NCBI GenBank assembly: GCA_963969595.1
Contig: OZ018412.1
Location: 12,960,501 to 13,024,500, forward strand
DNA: 64,000 bases
Origin: Neckera pumila
Lineage: Eukaryota > Streptophyta > Bryopsida > Hypnales > Neckeraceae
Reading direction: 5' to 3'
The notes under the pieces are model-generated. The model was not told the DNA's origin and made no database searches. It worked only from the letters and a program-made list of their open reading frames with translations. This document shows positions 48,761 through 62,386 of this stretch, piece by piece. How positions within the stretch are numbered: the stretch's first letter is position 1; each line of letters opens with the position of its first letter. The position numbers were made by a program, and so were the translations under genes.

Positions 48761-51700
48761 CAATGATGTCATTGCTACACCCAAAAAAAAAATCAAAAAA
48801 GGATTTCAGCCAGCATGAATTGGCAATTATTAAAAAAAAATTTAAAAATTGATAATTTCTTTTTTATAAATTTTAGCAGGTGATGTCACTATTCTTCTAG
48901 TTTTGCGGCCAACTTTAGAACCCATTTTTCTTGTAATGGTGATTCCGGGCAATGTCTCGCCCACATGACTTTTCATCCAATGTAATACTTGTATTTTAAA
49001 AAAATAACCTTTTGTTAGGGCTAATTTGATGAAAATGAATTGTATAGTTTATTTCCATAACTATTTAAACCAAATTGTACAAAAAATACAAAAGCTACAA
49101 AAAGATTAGTCATTAAAGGATAAAGTTCTTATTGACTGTCTAGTGATAGAACGTTTGATATAAGTTAGATGATGTCATTGAGAAATGTGGCTTTCTGTCT
49201 GTATTCTTTTGCAAGACAAAAATTGTATTGATTTTCTCTATATTCTAGTAACTATACTATCACTACAAATATCTATATTTTTATAAGAGATATTTATTAA
49301 GTAGTGCAAATACAATGCAAAGACAATAACTATGAGATTCTGAGCTCTATATCAAACTCTTGACTAAAATTGAGCTTTGGATTTATGCTTCTACATGAAA
49401 ATTTGCACCAAATTTTGCATAAAATTCATATGAGTACATGACAAATATTCCCACCATTGTATTAATTTAAATATTCTTTTTAACCTCAAGTTCTAGAAGG
49501 TGCCAAGTATCTTCAAAAGTCAAATCTTTTTGCTGCAATAATTCTAAAAGGCATTAATATACATTGTATATGATGAATCTTATAATGAATCATTTAATAT
49601 TAAGTTGTAGATATGGATCTATTTTACAAGAGAATTATTTTTCTATTATTAGTAACAATATTTTTTAGTTGGCAATTTTTTTTTTAAATATTATTATTAT
49701 TATTGAAATTATTAAGGTTTTTATATTTATTTATATTTAAAAACCTCAATGCATCTTAAAATTGACACTTGTTTTGTTGTTGCACATTTGAAGTCCCAAA
49801 ATGTTGGACTTTGGTACGTAGTCTTAATTTTCTATTTTTTTAATCTTAGATATATTGACTTTGGATAGATTAAAGTCAATAAAAAATAATTGTCATTATA
49901 TCAACAAGCATAAAAAATGCAATAGTAAAGTGTGTCAATTTTTTTATCTTCACTAAACCCTTAAAAATTCTACTTAGCTATTAGCTTTTTGTAACACTTG
50001 GTATATACTCGTTTGCATACATAGAAGGTTTTTTGAGTTAGTTTTTTGTGCACATTTAATTTTGATGTTTGTGTATTATTTATGAATTTGAAGACTTTTG
50101 TGATAGTAGCTACATCTTCATGGATAAATCTATATAAATTAGGGAAAGAACTTACAAAAAAAATTGTTATTAGTATTTCCAATTGAAAACATGAACATGG
50201 TTGCTAAAAACTCTATGAATTGATATTCAATGGATTATAAAATGACATCCGCAAATTTAATCTTAGGCAAGCCACAACAATTGTATTGAAAGTCAAAAAA
50301 TTGCAAAATCAATAGACTTTGTTATACATATATGCTAAATTTTTTTTTGTTAGATTTTGGGAATAGATTTATATATAAGTAACATATTAAATGAATTTGG
50401 ACCCAAGGTGTATGTGCCTCTCTTCATCAATTCATCATGCATTGTCCATATTTTTTTTGTTTTTCATCCTTCCATTTGCTCTCAACATTTCTAAATAGTT
50501 TTTTTCCCCGCCATTCTCATAGATTTTCAAATCCTAGACATAAAACTTTGGAACTTTTCCTATACCAATTATTCTGAATTTTAATGCATGTACAATTAAA
50601 AAGCTACATAATAAGCATGCAAGTGTAGAATAATTCTATGTAATCTAGTCATGAAATTTTGAGTCTTTAGTTGCTTTAATGTAAAATTTTAAACAAATGA
50701 ACAACTGTACTAAAGACATTTTAGTTTTTTTTTATAATCTTGATTTAATCTTACTTTTCAATTAAATAATTAATTTTTTTTCAAATAATAAATATTAATA
50801 AATTGATTCTTTGCTCTAAATGTGACAATGTGGTGTAGGATTATTGTCAATTTTTCATGCTATTGTAGCTTGCAAACTTCATAAGACTAATAGAGCTATT
50901 TAGATCCATAAATATATAGATTATATATTGTACATTGGTTGCATTCAAGGCATAATTTTAAATACTGATTCTTTATTTGCAAGAACTATTAAATCATGTC
51001 CCAGTAGCATTTTTGTGCATCCTAAAGTATTCAAGTACACATTGTGCACAACAGCAAATCAATAGCAAATCGATTCAATAGCAATTCACGTACAAAAGGT
51101 GTAACTTGGTCATACATAGTTTAAATCCAAATCTAACTTCTTGAGTCTAAGTCATGTGAATTTTTATGTGTTTCAATCACAACAATATTGAGTACTAAAT
51201 GAATAAAAATAAATAAAAATCAACTACACTTTAGCAATTTATTTTTAGTAACACAACCTACACAAAGATCATTTTGCAATTGAAGAAAATCATTTTAAGA
51301 TTCTCGTACAACACCATGAACCATCACCTCCATTGGTGAGACCAAGATTGAGACCACAATTCACAAAAAAAAAACAATCAAATAATACATTGGTTGGCAT
51401 GACTCGGTTGCTATTATATGAGCCTAGAATCATGAAAATATCAGCATAGGAGTCTATACACATGTATTATAGGTGTCTATATTATCTAAACCTTCCATAA
51501 TTATAGGGTATCTAAGTTATAAATACCTAAGACATAAATGTTTATACTATAAGTACCTTCAATGGTTGTAGAATATTTACTTATACATATGCTCAAGGCT
51601 CATAGACTCACATTTCCATACTCACATGCTAATGTCATTCATTGGCATGAATACCTATTGAACCTTTTTATTAGTCCAAGTGCAAATGATCATTTTTATA

Positions 51701-51910
51701 GTCAACTTAGAATCCAACTTGTGAAGTGTGCTCCATCCAATTTTGGAGGAATCGATCTTTGCCAATTCATGTACGACTTTCTTCTTTACTATCTCACAAA
51801 AAAGTAAGATTTTTTTTCCAAATATAGAACGGCAAGTTGTCTCTCAACCACTTTACTTGATATATTCCTATTCCAAACCACTTAATATGACATGGTCCTT
51901 CACACTTAAG
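48761..51910. other. AT-rich gene-free stretch
   Basis: Only short ORFs without recognisable domains occur. It contains ATT trinucleotide runs near 49690 and many T/A homopolymers. I see no gene or RNA. Confidence 0.6.
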
Positions 51911-52395
51911 GGAATGCCATCTAATAGTTACTCCTCCAATTCCTTTCTATTGGAGGGAGCGACACATAATGGTCACCCCTCCAATTCCTTTATATTGGAG
52001 GGAATGTCACCTAATGGTTGCTCTTCCAATTCCTTTCTACTAGAGGGAGTGCCATCTAATAGTCATTCCTCCAATTCCTGTCTGTTGGAGGGAGTGCCAT
52101 CTAATAGTCATTCCTCCTATTCCTTTTTATTGGAGGGAGCCCCATACAATGGTTACTCTTCCAGTTCCTTTATATTGGAGGGAGCATCACACAATGGTCA
52201 CTCCTCCAATTCCTTTCTATTGGAGAGAACGCCACCTAATGGTCACTCCTCCAATTCCCTTCTATTGGAGGGAACGCCACACAATGGTCAATCCTCCAAT
52301 TCCTTTATATTGAAGGGAGCACCATACAATGGTCATTCCTCCAATTCCTAATTCCCAATACTGGAGGGCGTACCACACAATGGTTGTGCGGATCG
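51911..52395 (+). repeat. 45-bp minisatellite, about 10.8 units, with a foldable unit
   Basis: Each unit contains TCCAATTCCTTTxTATTGGA, whose ends TCCAAT and ATTGGA can pair, followed by a GGGAGxGCCACxxAATGG block. Units differ at several positions, so the array is not brand new. Because 45 is a multiple of three, one frame stays open (51728-52351) and would give a 15-residue repeat of the SSNSFLLEG type; I treat that as probably fortuitous. Confidence 0.9.
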
Positions 52396-55168
52396 TTGGA
52401 GGTGCTGGACTGCAGCTCCTTTTTGTGGAGGACAGTGGAGATGCTCGAGGCCCAGCCAGGCCCTGGATTGTTTAGCAGAGAACTCAAGGTGGAGAAATTT
52501 GTACTTTGGGGGGGAAAGTAGCTTGATGAGTGCGGACCTACTCGCCCAAAACTGGATATGCAGGCCCCCTCACAAGTTTCCATTGGATGTTCTACTGCTC
52601 CCCCCGTTCTCAGTTCTCGAAGCAAGTGAAGTAGGGTTCATTTTTTATGGACCACTTCGACACCACGGCAACTTTGATCACTCATCAGGGGTCTGCTAAG
52701 GGCCAACTTGCCTTCCAACCCTGCTATCAACTTGAGCATAGAAAAAAAAAAAAAAAAAGATTGAATGAATGAATGAACATGGTCACAAGGATCGGATTCA
52801 ATTTGGAGCTTTGCATTGACAAAAGTTACATTGGGGATTCTTTTATTATTCTTTTGAAATAAATTGGGCTAGCCCATTGCTAAAGAGAATTAAAAAATAC
52901 AACACTATAACTAGAGCAAAAGGCATAGGTGAGGAATTTTGAGTAGGACCTCACTTGAAAAGAAAGACAACGCTATTGGACTATAGATTCTCCTGGCGGA
53001 GTTATTTATTATATACATAAATAACTAAAAATGTATTGTTGTGAATAGTGGAGGTGGGAGTTTGAAATTTTTTTATGTTTTCAAATTTTGGCTTGGAAAA
53101 GTGAAGTTTAAATATAAAATGCATTACTCCGCAAAATATCATAATTTCGCCAATTATTTTGGCAATATTGTGGATGGAAGTATACATTAGCAAAAAAACA
53201 AAACTCCGGAGGGTTGCTCCAAATTGACATGGCCAAGCTATTTCAAGCTTGGTCTGTAATCTCAAAATGGCTGCTGGTTTAGCAGTTAGCTTGGATGACT
53301 GCTCGCCGAAACAGTCAACTTTTGTATTTTTTTTTTTTTTAAGATAAAAAATTATTATTATTATTATTATTAATTTTTTATTTGCAAATTTGGGTTCCTG
53401 TACCATTGTCATTGAAGAAATTGCTACGCAAAAATAGGGCAAAAAACAATTTTTCAGCCTCAAAAAATACTATTTCAGGGTCCTTCGAAGGGTTGCTCTA
53501 TAGCCCTCCAAAGGCCTGAAATTTTCTCTAATGATTGATGGATGGTACCCACGCAATGGATGATTGTTCAAACTTGGCTTTATTCTATAGTGCATGTTGC
53601 TATACCAACAAAATAACGAAACTTAAATGTTGCTGCTAGTGTACAAGGTCGTAGACATCAATGACAAGGCTACAAAAAATTTGACTCTTTTTTTTAACAA
53701 AAGTTTGCCCACTATATATTGTTCTATTTGTGTTTCATAGTTCACTATCATAAAAAAGATTTGGTGAGTCCCCAGCCTTCAATTGGATGGATTTGGTGAA
53801 TTTTTTTTAATTTCAAAATTTCCTATACTCTTATTGCCAAAGGCCAAAGGAGGTCATTTTTTTGCAATTGATTGCAAAAAAGAAATAAATAGTAGGGTGT
53901 TGTAAAAGCGGCCCCTAACACAAAGGTACATTTTGCTTTCTTCAATGTACCAAAGGTGTATATTTAAGGAGGTGGTTGCTTTTAATTAGTGACCACTGCA
54001 TTTTAACTTCAAAAGTTTGTAACTAATTCCAAGACGGTCCAACAAATATGAAACATACGACTTGGGTTAGATGCCAATTCCAATTTTTTCCTACAAAAAT
54101 TTATTGAAAATTGTTTCAAAGAGTTTTATTAGATTCCTTCTAAATGCAATCAATCCTTAACCCCCCAAAAGATGGTCACCACAAAAATCATCCTTTCGGG
54201 TACGTGTAAATCATTTGCTTAGGAAAATCCCAAGGACACTCATTAGAGGTCAAACTACTATACAAGACCTTCCCTATCACACAAAAAATATCAAGAATGA
54301 AAAATCTTCACTTCTATCCTATAAGAAATGATTCTTTACCTCCATCGGACACATCCTTGTAGGACTAGAAGGTCACATTGTGAGCACCTTACATTCTTGT
54401 GGCTCCCTAAAGGAGCCAACCCATTATTGACCATTTAAGCAATTACGCATATCTGTAGGGCAGGATTCTTGAAGGGAGGAATTTTTCCATAAGTAGAAAT
54501 TGAGTTAAGAAGGTTCCCATAAGCTTCCAAATTTCAATTTCTCAAAACATAATTACTATGAATTTTTTTGTTAAAGATTCTATTCAACCTATACTTGTTA
54601 TATAGACCTCCCTATTTCCGACCAAGACCAAGGGCTGATTGCAAATCCACCCATGGGTTGGTTGCAATATTGTCATCTTGTAGAGTTGTAGCCAATCATA
54701 ATGCGCCACAACTGCATGGAAAATTGTGCCATAATTAATGATCATTCGTCTCCTGCTGATCAGAAAGAGATAGTCTACAGAGCAAAAATAGGGTGGTGGT
54801 CGAAAATGGGTCGGCTCCCTTACTCTCTTTGGAGCCTCTTGCCATACTTCATCAATGGACAAAAGAAGCATTTGAAGATAAGAAGAATTCCGCCGATTGT
54901 CTTGAGTGGAAAATGAGAATTTTACGTTGCTATTGTTGTTTGTTTGTTTGTTTGTTTGTTTGTTTGTTTGTTTGTTTTTTGACTCAGATGAACGGGATTC
55001 CATTGCAAAGAAAATTGAACATATTAGCCAGCTACAAGTGGCCTGGTGCGGAGAAGATCCAACTTGACGACGATTTCATGGGTTGAGTCTATTGTAGTGC
55101 AACGAGCCTTTTGTAAAGGTGAACGTAAAAAAAAAGAACTCCTATTTTGTGCCATATTTATTCAATTG
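52396..55168. other. gene-free stretch
   Basis: Includes a short GC-richer segment (52396-52700) continuous with the minisatellite, poly(A) and ATT runs, and an isolated (GTTT)n tract at about 54937-54976. No supportable gene. Confidence 0.5.
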
Positions 55169-56103
55169 TTAACCCTAAAGGACCAACATGCGTTTTTTGG
55201 TTGTATAGAATTTTTGGGCAAGTACGTACGACTAGAGATTTCCATATTTTTGGCTGAAATTTTATTAGAAGGTGGGGGCAAGGAATATCTTTCATAGGTA
55301 CCAAATTTCATGACATTTGGAAATACGAGTCAAAAGTTATGGCCTAATATGTTATTTTTTTTCGTAACGAGGCAGTCCAGGCAAATAAAAAAAAATCACT
55401 TTTTTCGAAAACAAAAATTTGAAATTAGTTTTCTACAGTTACATATAGGTAAAAAGATTTGAATCATCCCATTTTGATCAATGAGTCAAAAGTTATGAAG
55501 ACTTTAAGTTTGCAGGCAGTTATGGATTCTCTACTCTAAAATAAACTTTGAACTCCTTTATCTTACTCAATTTTCAATATTTAAAAAAATAAACAAAAAA
55601 AACCTAGGATGTAGATTATTTATTACAACATTGTCACCATTGGGATTAGCATTTTTCAATTCCATAATTATATTCTTGACAATTTAGTATTTTGAATCAC
55701 TCTCTACTACTATCTACTTACTATTTTTTTCCTATATGTTGTACAATTCCAAATGAAGTGAAAATTTTCAAGCATGTAGCCAACTTGTCTAGGAAAAAGA
55801 ATCCAAAGAAGCACCATCATTTTGGACACCTTTTCATTAAAAAAATGAGCTTGTGAAGTGCTGTTGCCCTGTTTTTTTGCAGGGCCAAAAAAATGGTTTT
55901 ATTGAATTTGAATGCTTACATATTGCAATCCACGTGGTGGAAGTTCCTGAAATTTTTACCATATGTTATCAAGACACTATACTACAAGATCCTACGGTTA
56001 CATGTGTCAAAATAATTTTTATTTCAAAAATTGGATACTTGTACTAAGATGACAATTTTTGAGCGTTTTCGTGAGAACATAGTCATGATACTTTGGGGGT
56101 TAA
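55169..56103 (-). mobile_element. TTAA-flanked non-autonomous element, full-length copy B (935 bp)
   Basis: It begins TTAA-CCCTAAAGGACCAACATG and ends ACTTTGGGGG-TTAA. Read in reverse it matches copy A (3372-4308) throughout, including GGTTGTATAGAATTTTTGGG, CAAGTACGTACGACTAGAGA, and GTCAAAAGTTATGGCCTAAT. The match between two copies 52 kb apart fixes both boundaries and shows this is a dispersed mobile repeat. No transposase. Confidence 0.8.
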
Positions 56104-56290
56104 CACCTCTCCGAGCTAATTTGGGGTCTCTACTTGCAAATAAGAACTCAAAATTTGCAAATTTGATCATGCATCGTTTCTCCAAGAGTAAAACAAGAAA
56201 ACTACTATAGACTCAACCATTTCACGTTTCACCGTATTCGGTAGACAATCCCATTGGTCGAGATTAGTCAATCTTAAGTGAATCAATATA

Positions 56291-56640
56291 TACCTTAAAT
56301 TTGGCTGTTTGTTTGTTTGTTTGTTTGTTTGTTTGTTTTGTTTGTTTGTTTTGTTTGTTACGTTGAGATCTCCCGGACCGTACATCCCTCGGCCGCGTGC
56401 TTGGTACCATCGGAAAGGGCTCAGCGAGGAGGGGTGCACGGGCTTGGTTTCGTGACGTTTGGAGCGGTGGTGCAAAAGTTATTGAATTTCAAAGTATTTA
56501 TTGATTAAAAATTTAGAAAATTACTTTTACTTTGATTTTGGTGGCGTTCTTGCTACTGGGAGTGGAACCAGGAGTGGAACCGGGAGTGGAACTAGAAGTG
56601 GATGAAAATTGGACCAACAGCACAGGGCCACACTAGTTAC
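56291..56640 (-). repeat. AAAC-tract repeat, short-tract copy
   Basis: Reverse-complement match to 17741-18895 over its full length apart from the tract: CCTTAAATTTGGCTG, then about ten GTTT units with two GTTTT interruptions, then GATCTCCCGGACCGTACATC, CCGCGTGCTTGGTACCATCG, CTACTGGGAGTGGAACCAGG and the ACTAGTTAC end. It lies less than 200 bp from element B. Confidence 0.7.
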
Positions 56641-57129
56641 AAATGAAATTACAAATGAAATTTTTACTGGATCTTCTTGGCAACAAAATCTTATTGGATC
56701 CCTCCCCCACATGTCCGTGCACTTGCTCCTTCCTTTGCTGCACGATTGCTCCACCACTGTCATCGTCAAACTGTTCATCACATTCTAATAATCTCTTGCA
56801 TAAGGTAAAGTTCATTCTTAAATTAAAAAGTTAACAAAATAAAAAAATAAAAAAGCTGTTCATTCCGGGCAATGTTTGGAAAGAACCGGTGGCTAATACA
56901 AAGTTAGCCGGTTGAAATGGTCAAAAAAACGGTTGAGCTTTGAAAGTGAAGGATGGAAAACCGGAGGAAAAATTGATAAGATAGACAATCAACCGGTGTA
57001 CATAAAAATTTGGGGGATAATTTACCCGCCTCAATTTATAATAGGGTGGTTTTTAACCGGTTTGTTTTGTAAAAAGGAGGATTTTAGCTGCTATACATGT
57101 ATCGTAAGTGGCACATACCCGGGGTTAGG

Positions 57130-57200
57130 ATAGGTCGGGTATTGAGATAAAGAGGTCGGGTATTGAGATAAAGAGGTCGGGTATTGCATAAGGGGTCAGT
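57130..57200 (+). repeat. 21-bp tandem repeat, three units
   Basis: GGTCGGGTATTGAGATAAAG+A is repeated; the third unit is cut short at GGTATTGCATA. Confidence 0.8.
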
Positions 57201-57288
57201 GGGACCAGCTGGGGACAAGGCCAGCTGGCCGTAGGGGAGCACCCAAGAAAGAGGGGCGGGAGGGCCGTTTGAATTTTTTTTTAATAAC

Positions 57289-57329
<41 letters not shown>

Positions 57330-57344
57330 TAAACCTATCCGACC

Positions 57345-57613
57345 TACCTGCCGCCCTGCCGGACATTGCCCTCCTCTGCTCTCGCCTGGCCGCCTCCCGC
57401 ACTACCCAAAATCGCATGACAACAACACATTTGGATAATGTCATGCGTGTGAACATGGAAGGACTAGCCCAAGACTTTGAGCCCATTTTAATGGATGCCA
57501 TCATCTTATGGAAGAATGCTAGAAAGTTTAGATATTTATTTACTAATTCTGAGAAGTATTTAACAGGGGCAACAGAGGATCCTTTTGAAGAAGGTGAAAA
57601 TTCTGAACCCTAA
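57345..57613 (+). pseudogene. probable C-terminal remnant of a hAT-family transposase
   Basis: The frame ending at 57613 reads LAASRTTQNRMTTTHLDNVM, then RVNMEGLAQDFEPILMDAII and LWKNARKFRYLF. It has the pattern of the end of the hAT dimerisation region: a short Arg-Asn-Arg stretch, a helix ending in MRVNMEG, and then Asp-Phe-Glu-Pro followed by an acidic tail. It follows directly on a 30-base poly(A) run, with no upstream transposase domains, so it is a fragment. The identification rests on pattern only. Confidence 0.4.
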
Positions 57614-59050
57614 ACTTTGATTTCTGCAACCTTTTCAATGACCATCCTTAACTCCATATTGCATGGGTTGGAAGGATTCTTGGTTTTCAGTTGGTGAAAG
57701 GCTATGCTAGTTCAGTTCCTGCCAAGAATGTAATGTCTTTTTTAGATTGTAAACCGGCAATTTCTTGACATTAGTAGATTTTCACTTTTCAAATTTTCAC
57801 TTGGAAGGAAATAGGCCGGTTACAAACTGATATGGGAGGCAAAAAATCGGAAAATTTCAGAGTTAAAAGGATGAAACGGGTGCCCTCTAAAAAAAACCGG
57901 ACCATTATTGTAGAAGGAGGATATCTACTGGTAGAGCTCCAAAATCTTCCCGAACGCTGATTCCGGGTCCCCAAGGCACGAGAGCCTATCAAGTCTCCAC
58001 GTGCCTCCCCGGGCAGCAAGTGGCCCCTGGGCCCAGGGAGCTCCAGTTCTGATTTGACGACCCGCGACGGCAAGCGGTTCCAAAATATCTCACCCCGGAA
58101 CGGGTGACTCGCAACTCACGACCCACTCATGCAGGACCAGCCAGATACTTAAAGCTTAACTGCAGGTAACTTTTACTGCACTGGCCTACGGACACAGGAA
58201 AGGTCGGTTTAGTATTACGGGACTCCGTATTCTAAGAAAACGCTCCAGCCACAGTCAGTGAGTCAGTTAGTGAGTCAGTTAGTCAGCGCACTTTCGACTT
58301 GTGGCTCCCAACGCCTGCTCACTTCCTGTGGCTCACATTCACCCAAAGTTCTTGTGGCTCACAACTACCCCTGCTGGGACCCCCACAGGGTCAATTGTCA
58401 AGCCCTCCAATCACAGCAGGGGAAGGAAGGAAGCCCTCCAATCACAGGGGAAGGAAGGAATTCGTGGCTCAGAATCACTCCTGGAACTGGAAGGGCGGTA
58501 GCGATTTCTCCATCAATCCATGCAGCTGTTTATCTATCCATCCATGCAGCTGTTCAGTTTATCTATCCATCCATGCGTTCGGGCGGCGGGGGTCCTTCTA
58601 TTTATCTGTCCATCCATCAGCACGTTCATCCATCAGCACGTTCATCCATCAGCACGTTCATCCATCTATTTATTCTCCATCCCATCACTGCACTTGCGCG
58701 CTCCTTTGCTGAGTCAGCGAGGCCTAGTCTCGGATTCTTTTGCATGCTATTGGATATTTCATGGGGGATGGGGGACTGGGGGGGTCTTGACTCTTGAGTG
58801 GCGGAGGGGGTCTTGAGCACTGTCCTTGTCGGTCTCAGCTCACTGATCCAGATTTTTTAATTTTTTTTCCTGACACAAGTAAAGAAACCTTTTACTGCAA
58901 GAAAAAAATTAAAAAAATAAAACCAGCCGCAAGTGGTTTGGGAGGGGCAAGCAAAAAGACACAACAAAGACATTAAAGACAATAAAGTACATCAGAGCGC
59001 CAACGGCGGGCAGTTTCCGCCCTGCCTAGGCGCCTAGGGAGGTTGGAACA
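57614..59050. other. low-complexity GC-richer stretch with short tandem repeats
   Basis: CTTGTGGCTCACA-type motifs recur at 58300-58365, CCTCCAATCACAG at 58420-58450, CCATCCATGCAGCTGTT at 58520-58560, and CATCCATCAGCACGTT about three times at 58610-58665. The ORFs over these are repeat artefacts. A palindrome-rich GCCTAGGCGCCTAGG sits near 59025. No gene is supported. Confidence 0.5.
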
Positions 59051-61034
59051 CAAAGCCAGCCCATAGTTCGGAATTGTTCTAGGTTTTTCAAAAAAATTGA
59101 TTTGCACATTTCAAGACATTTTTTCTTTTTATTTAAAAGACCAAGAGAGCATAATTTGGGATTCACTTTGTCTCAAAGATCTTAAATTAAAGATAGGAAG
59201 ATTACTTTGTTGAAATTTGTAAAAATAAGATCAATTGATCAAGGATTCTTTCCATTTATATAATTAGATGCTTTTTATGGAACCTTCTTTAATAAATTGA
59301 TCAATTGGACAAAGGAGATGGTCAAGCATTGAAGGGTTTTAAGTATCTTTTTGATTTAAATATGATTTTTGGAAGTTACAAGGGAGGGGTTGCTCTAAAA
59401 TTGTGTGAGTTGTGAAATGTGCATTACGAGTGCATTGAAAGCTCAAATATTGATCTCCATTGTAGAAGATGCTTTCATCGAAAGCTTGTTCCTTTTGGCA
59501 CATACCATTTTCAAGGGCTTGTCAAGAGTTTATCTCATGGTGTAAAACCATTTTTAAGGGCCTTTCTCATGAGGTTTTCTAACACCTCACATTTTATTGA
59601 CGCTATTGTGAACTTGATAGAATTATTATAATCAAACTAGAAAGAGACATTTAATCGGAAGATATACTAATTGGTTGTATTATAAAAATGGACTTGAAAA
59701 ATCACATGGAATTTGAGTGTGGTTTTGATTCTTAGACCTAATTTACACTAGATCCAAAGGTGAAGAAGCAAATTCATTGAAGGTTTTGGTTTGCTAAAAT
59801 TGATAAATCCTTAAAAATGGATTTACACCATGAAATGAGATGTCACATGTCTATTAGAAGGTCCAGTGATATGGAGTGTATTTTTTTCCTTTACGGCAAA
59901 AAAATCCTCAAATTTTGACCCCCTAGGAATTATAGTCAAATCCACCTCAAAAAAGTGGGATTGATAGAAATTCCGGAGGTATTTGTCAAAAAGTTATATT
60001 TTTTTATATATTATATTTTAATTTTTGCCATTTCATGCCCTCTTAGGAGTTTACACCAATCCAAGGGTCATTATCTCCAATAGGAGACTGCTCAATGATG
60101 CACCAAGAAGCTTAAAGTATTAGCTTTTTAGTTTCTTGGCCCCTCATTTTTGGTGTGAACTAAGACTTAGTATGTAAAAACTTAACAAAGTGGTTAAAGT
60201 TTTGACTTGTATTGCAACATTATAAAATATATCAAAAAATAGTTTTGATGCAAAATGCAAAGTCAGCAAAGACAACCACTTCAAATTTCTAGTAGTAGAA
60301 ACTTTGGTCTTTGAAGAAGGCCGGCATGAATAAAATGTCTATTTGTAATGACAATGAACCAACATCCACTATTCAAATATCCACTTTAGATATAAAAAAT
60401 ACACAAAGGAAGTTGAAAGGTTCAATTGACAACACAAGAAAAAGGTGTTATTGTTATTTATAATAGCTTTATATAATGTCAATCTATCATGATTAAACAA
60501 AGTTTACAAAAAAAATTACAAGTGTTCAAAACATTCACGGTAGAATGCATTACACAATTTCCAACAAGATAACAAGATCCAAATTTAAAATTTAAGTATT
60601 TTAATAATCAAACCATAGTCAAATACTTATTTTGATGCTTTAGGACATGATTGCATATGCTTAGTATGTTTAAACAATTTTGAGGAAATCACTTGATTTT
60701 TGTGATATAAAACTTGGAAAAATTTGAATGATTGTTTTCATTATGTAATCCATGAAATTGGTTGTATTATAACCATTGAGGGTGTCAAAGTGGAAAAAAA
60801 TAATAAACTTCTAAAGTCCTAAGCGTATTGTTGTATATCAAATTGAATATTCTTCATTTAAAATACTTCATGATGATGTTTCTAAGTCACGTCATAAGAA
60901 TGGTTTCATTTTAATTCAATTCTCCATAGATGAAATCACAAATTTTCAATGAGTCATATCAGTAAGATGTTTAGAATTTTTTTCATATTTGAAATTGTGA
61001 TAAAATTATATTTTAAAAAATTCGAAAAATCATA
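59051..61034. other. AT-rich gene-free stretch
   Basis: No recognisable gene, RNA or defined element. Confidence 0.5.
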
Positions 61035-61238
61035 CTTCCTCCGTTCTAAAACGATTTTTCCAATTGGACAAAATGTTCATAACTTTTGCTTCAAAATGGG
61101 CTTCAAAACTCAAAGTTTTAGGACAATAGGAGTGCATTAAATTCTACTTATAGCTCAAAAATGGTTAAAATAATGTTATTTTTAGCAGAAGTTTTGAACA
61201 TTTTGTCCAATTGGAAGATCATTTTGAGATGGAGGGAG
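61035..61238. mobile_element. Stowaway-type MITE (204 bp)
   Basis: Ends CTTCCTCCGTTCTAAAACGA and TCATTTTGAGATGGAGGGAG pair imperfectly, with a further inner inverted match CCAATTGGACAAAATGTTCA against TGAACATTTTGTCCAATTGG. It is flanked by TA on both sides (61033-61034 and 61239-61240). CTCCCTCCGT-like ends plus TA are the classic Stowaway (Tc1/mariner) signature. Confidence 0.85.
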
Positions 61239-62386
61239 TATTAAAAAAATCTCAAATCAATTTTTTACATATAAATATATTTATATATAAAAGCATCATA
61301 TTCTTAATCATATTTCTAGGTCAATCAACATTTAGAAAGAAGAAAAGACTATGATAGTTTATAGTTATATGAAAGTATACAAATTTTTGTATTTTTACAT
61401 CATAATAGAAATAATTTATGTTAGATTCATTTATTTAGTTGAGTTGAAACTCAAGAGAGATCAGAATGATGGTTAACATAAATAGTAAAGGCTATTAAAG
61501 CTCTTAGTATTTCAATTATTGACTTTATTTTTTGAAATTTGTCAAGATATATAAATACATTAACTTTCTGAAATACAATTCTATTTCAATGAATGCTTAA
61601 GAGTAAGAATCATGGCATTTAAGATCAAAATGCCCAAGTCTAGGTACAAAATAAAATGTCTAAGAAAAAAATAGTAAATACCTTTTTTTCTTCATAAAAT
61701 GTTTTCTATTCTATGTGAGAAATTATAAATCATCCAATTTGGATTAGTGATGTGAAAGTTATGAAGAATCTTGTTTTGTGGGCAATTTGAGCATTGTCCC
61801 TTGGAACCAATATTTTGTATTTGTTTTTGAATTCAAATTTAATATTTTTTCCATCAAAAAAACGGTCCATGAGATTCAACTCATGGGTGGATTTAAGGTG
61901 TGCTTCAATTTCATTTTAAAACTATTAACAATTTTGCTTTGATTTTAATTTCATTCAAGCTTAAACTTTATAAATTATTTCAAAAACTTTATAAATCAAT
62001 TTTCTTTTATATTGCATCAAACTTTCAATTCAATCATTCAATATAAACAATTTATGCATTCAATTTCTAAACAAAATTTAGTGTTAAATAGTTTAGAATT
62101 TTAAAAATGATTGATAAAATATAGTCATATACAAAACTTTAAGAAGAGGAATAAAATTCTAATTAATTTTAAAACTGATTTATGAATATTCTTTGATTAA
62201 ACATCTAAAAGTTTCTAACAAGCATACAACCATAATTGCTTTTTTAAAATTGCAATAATTTTAAGAAAATATTATTTATATTGAAAAAAGGTAATGACTC
62301 ATGTAAAACACAGAATTAGGCATTTTACTAAGTAGATTTTGAATAATATATGGATATTAAGCCTTTGATTTTAAAAGTTTTGGCTT
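61239..62386. other. AT-rich gene-free gap
   Basis: I see nothing supportable. Confidence 0.5.

Noticed and set aside
51728..52351. 207-residue ORF across the minisatellite as a secreted or structural repeat protein
   Set aside because: The unit length is a multiple of three, so an open frame is expected by chance; no signal peptide or flanking exon was seen.
58258..58816. Overlapping 137-179 codon ORFs at 58.3-58.8 kb
   Set aside because: They run through short tandem repeats (CCATCCATGCAGC, CATCCATCAGCACGTT) in three frames at once, which points to repeat composition rather than coding.
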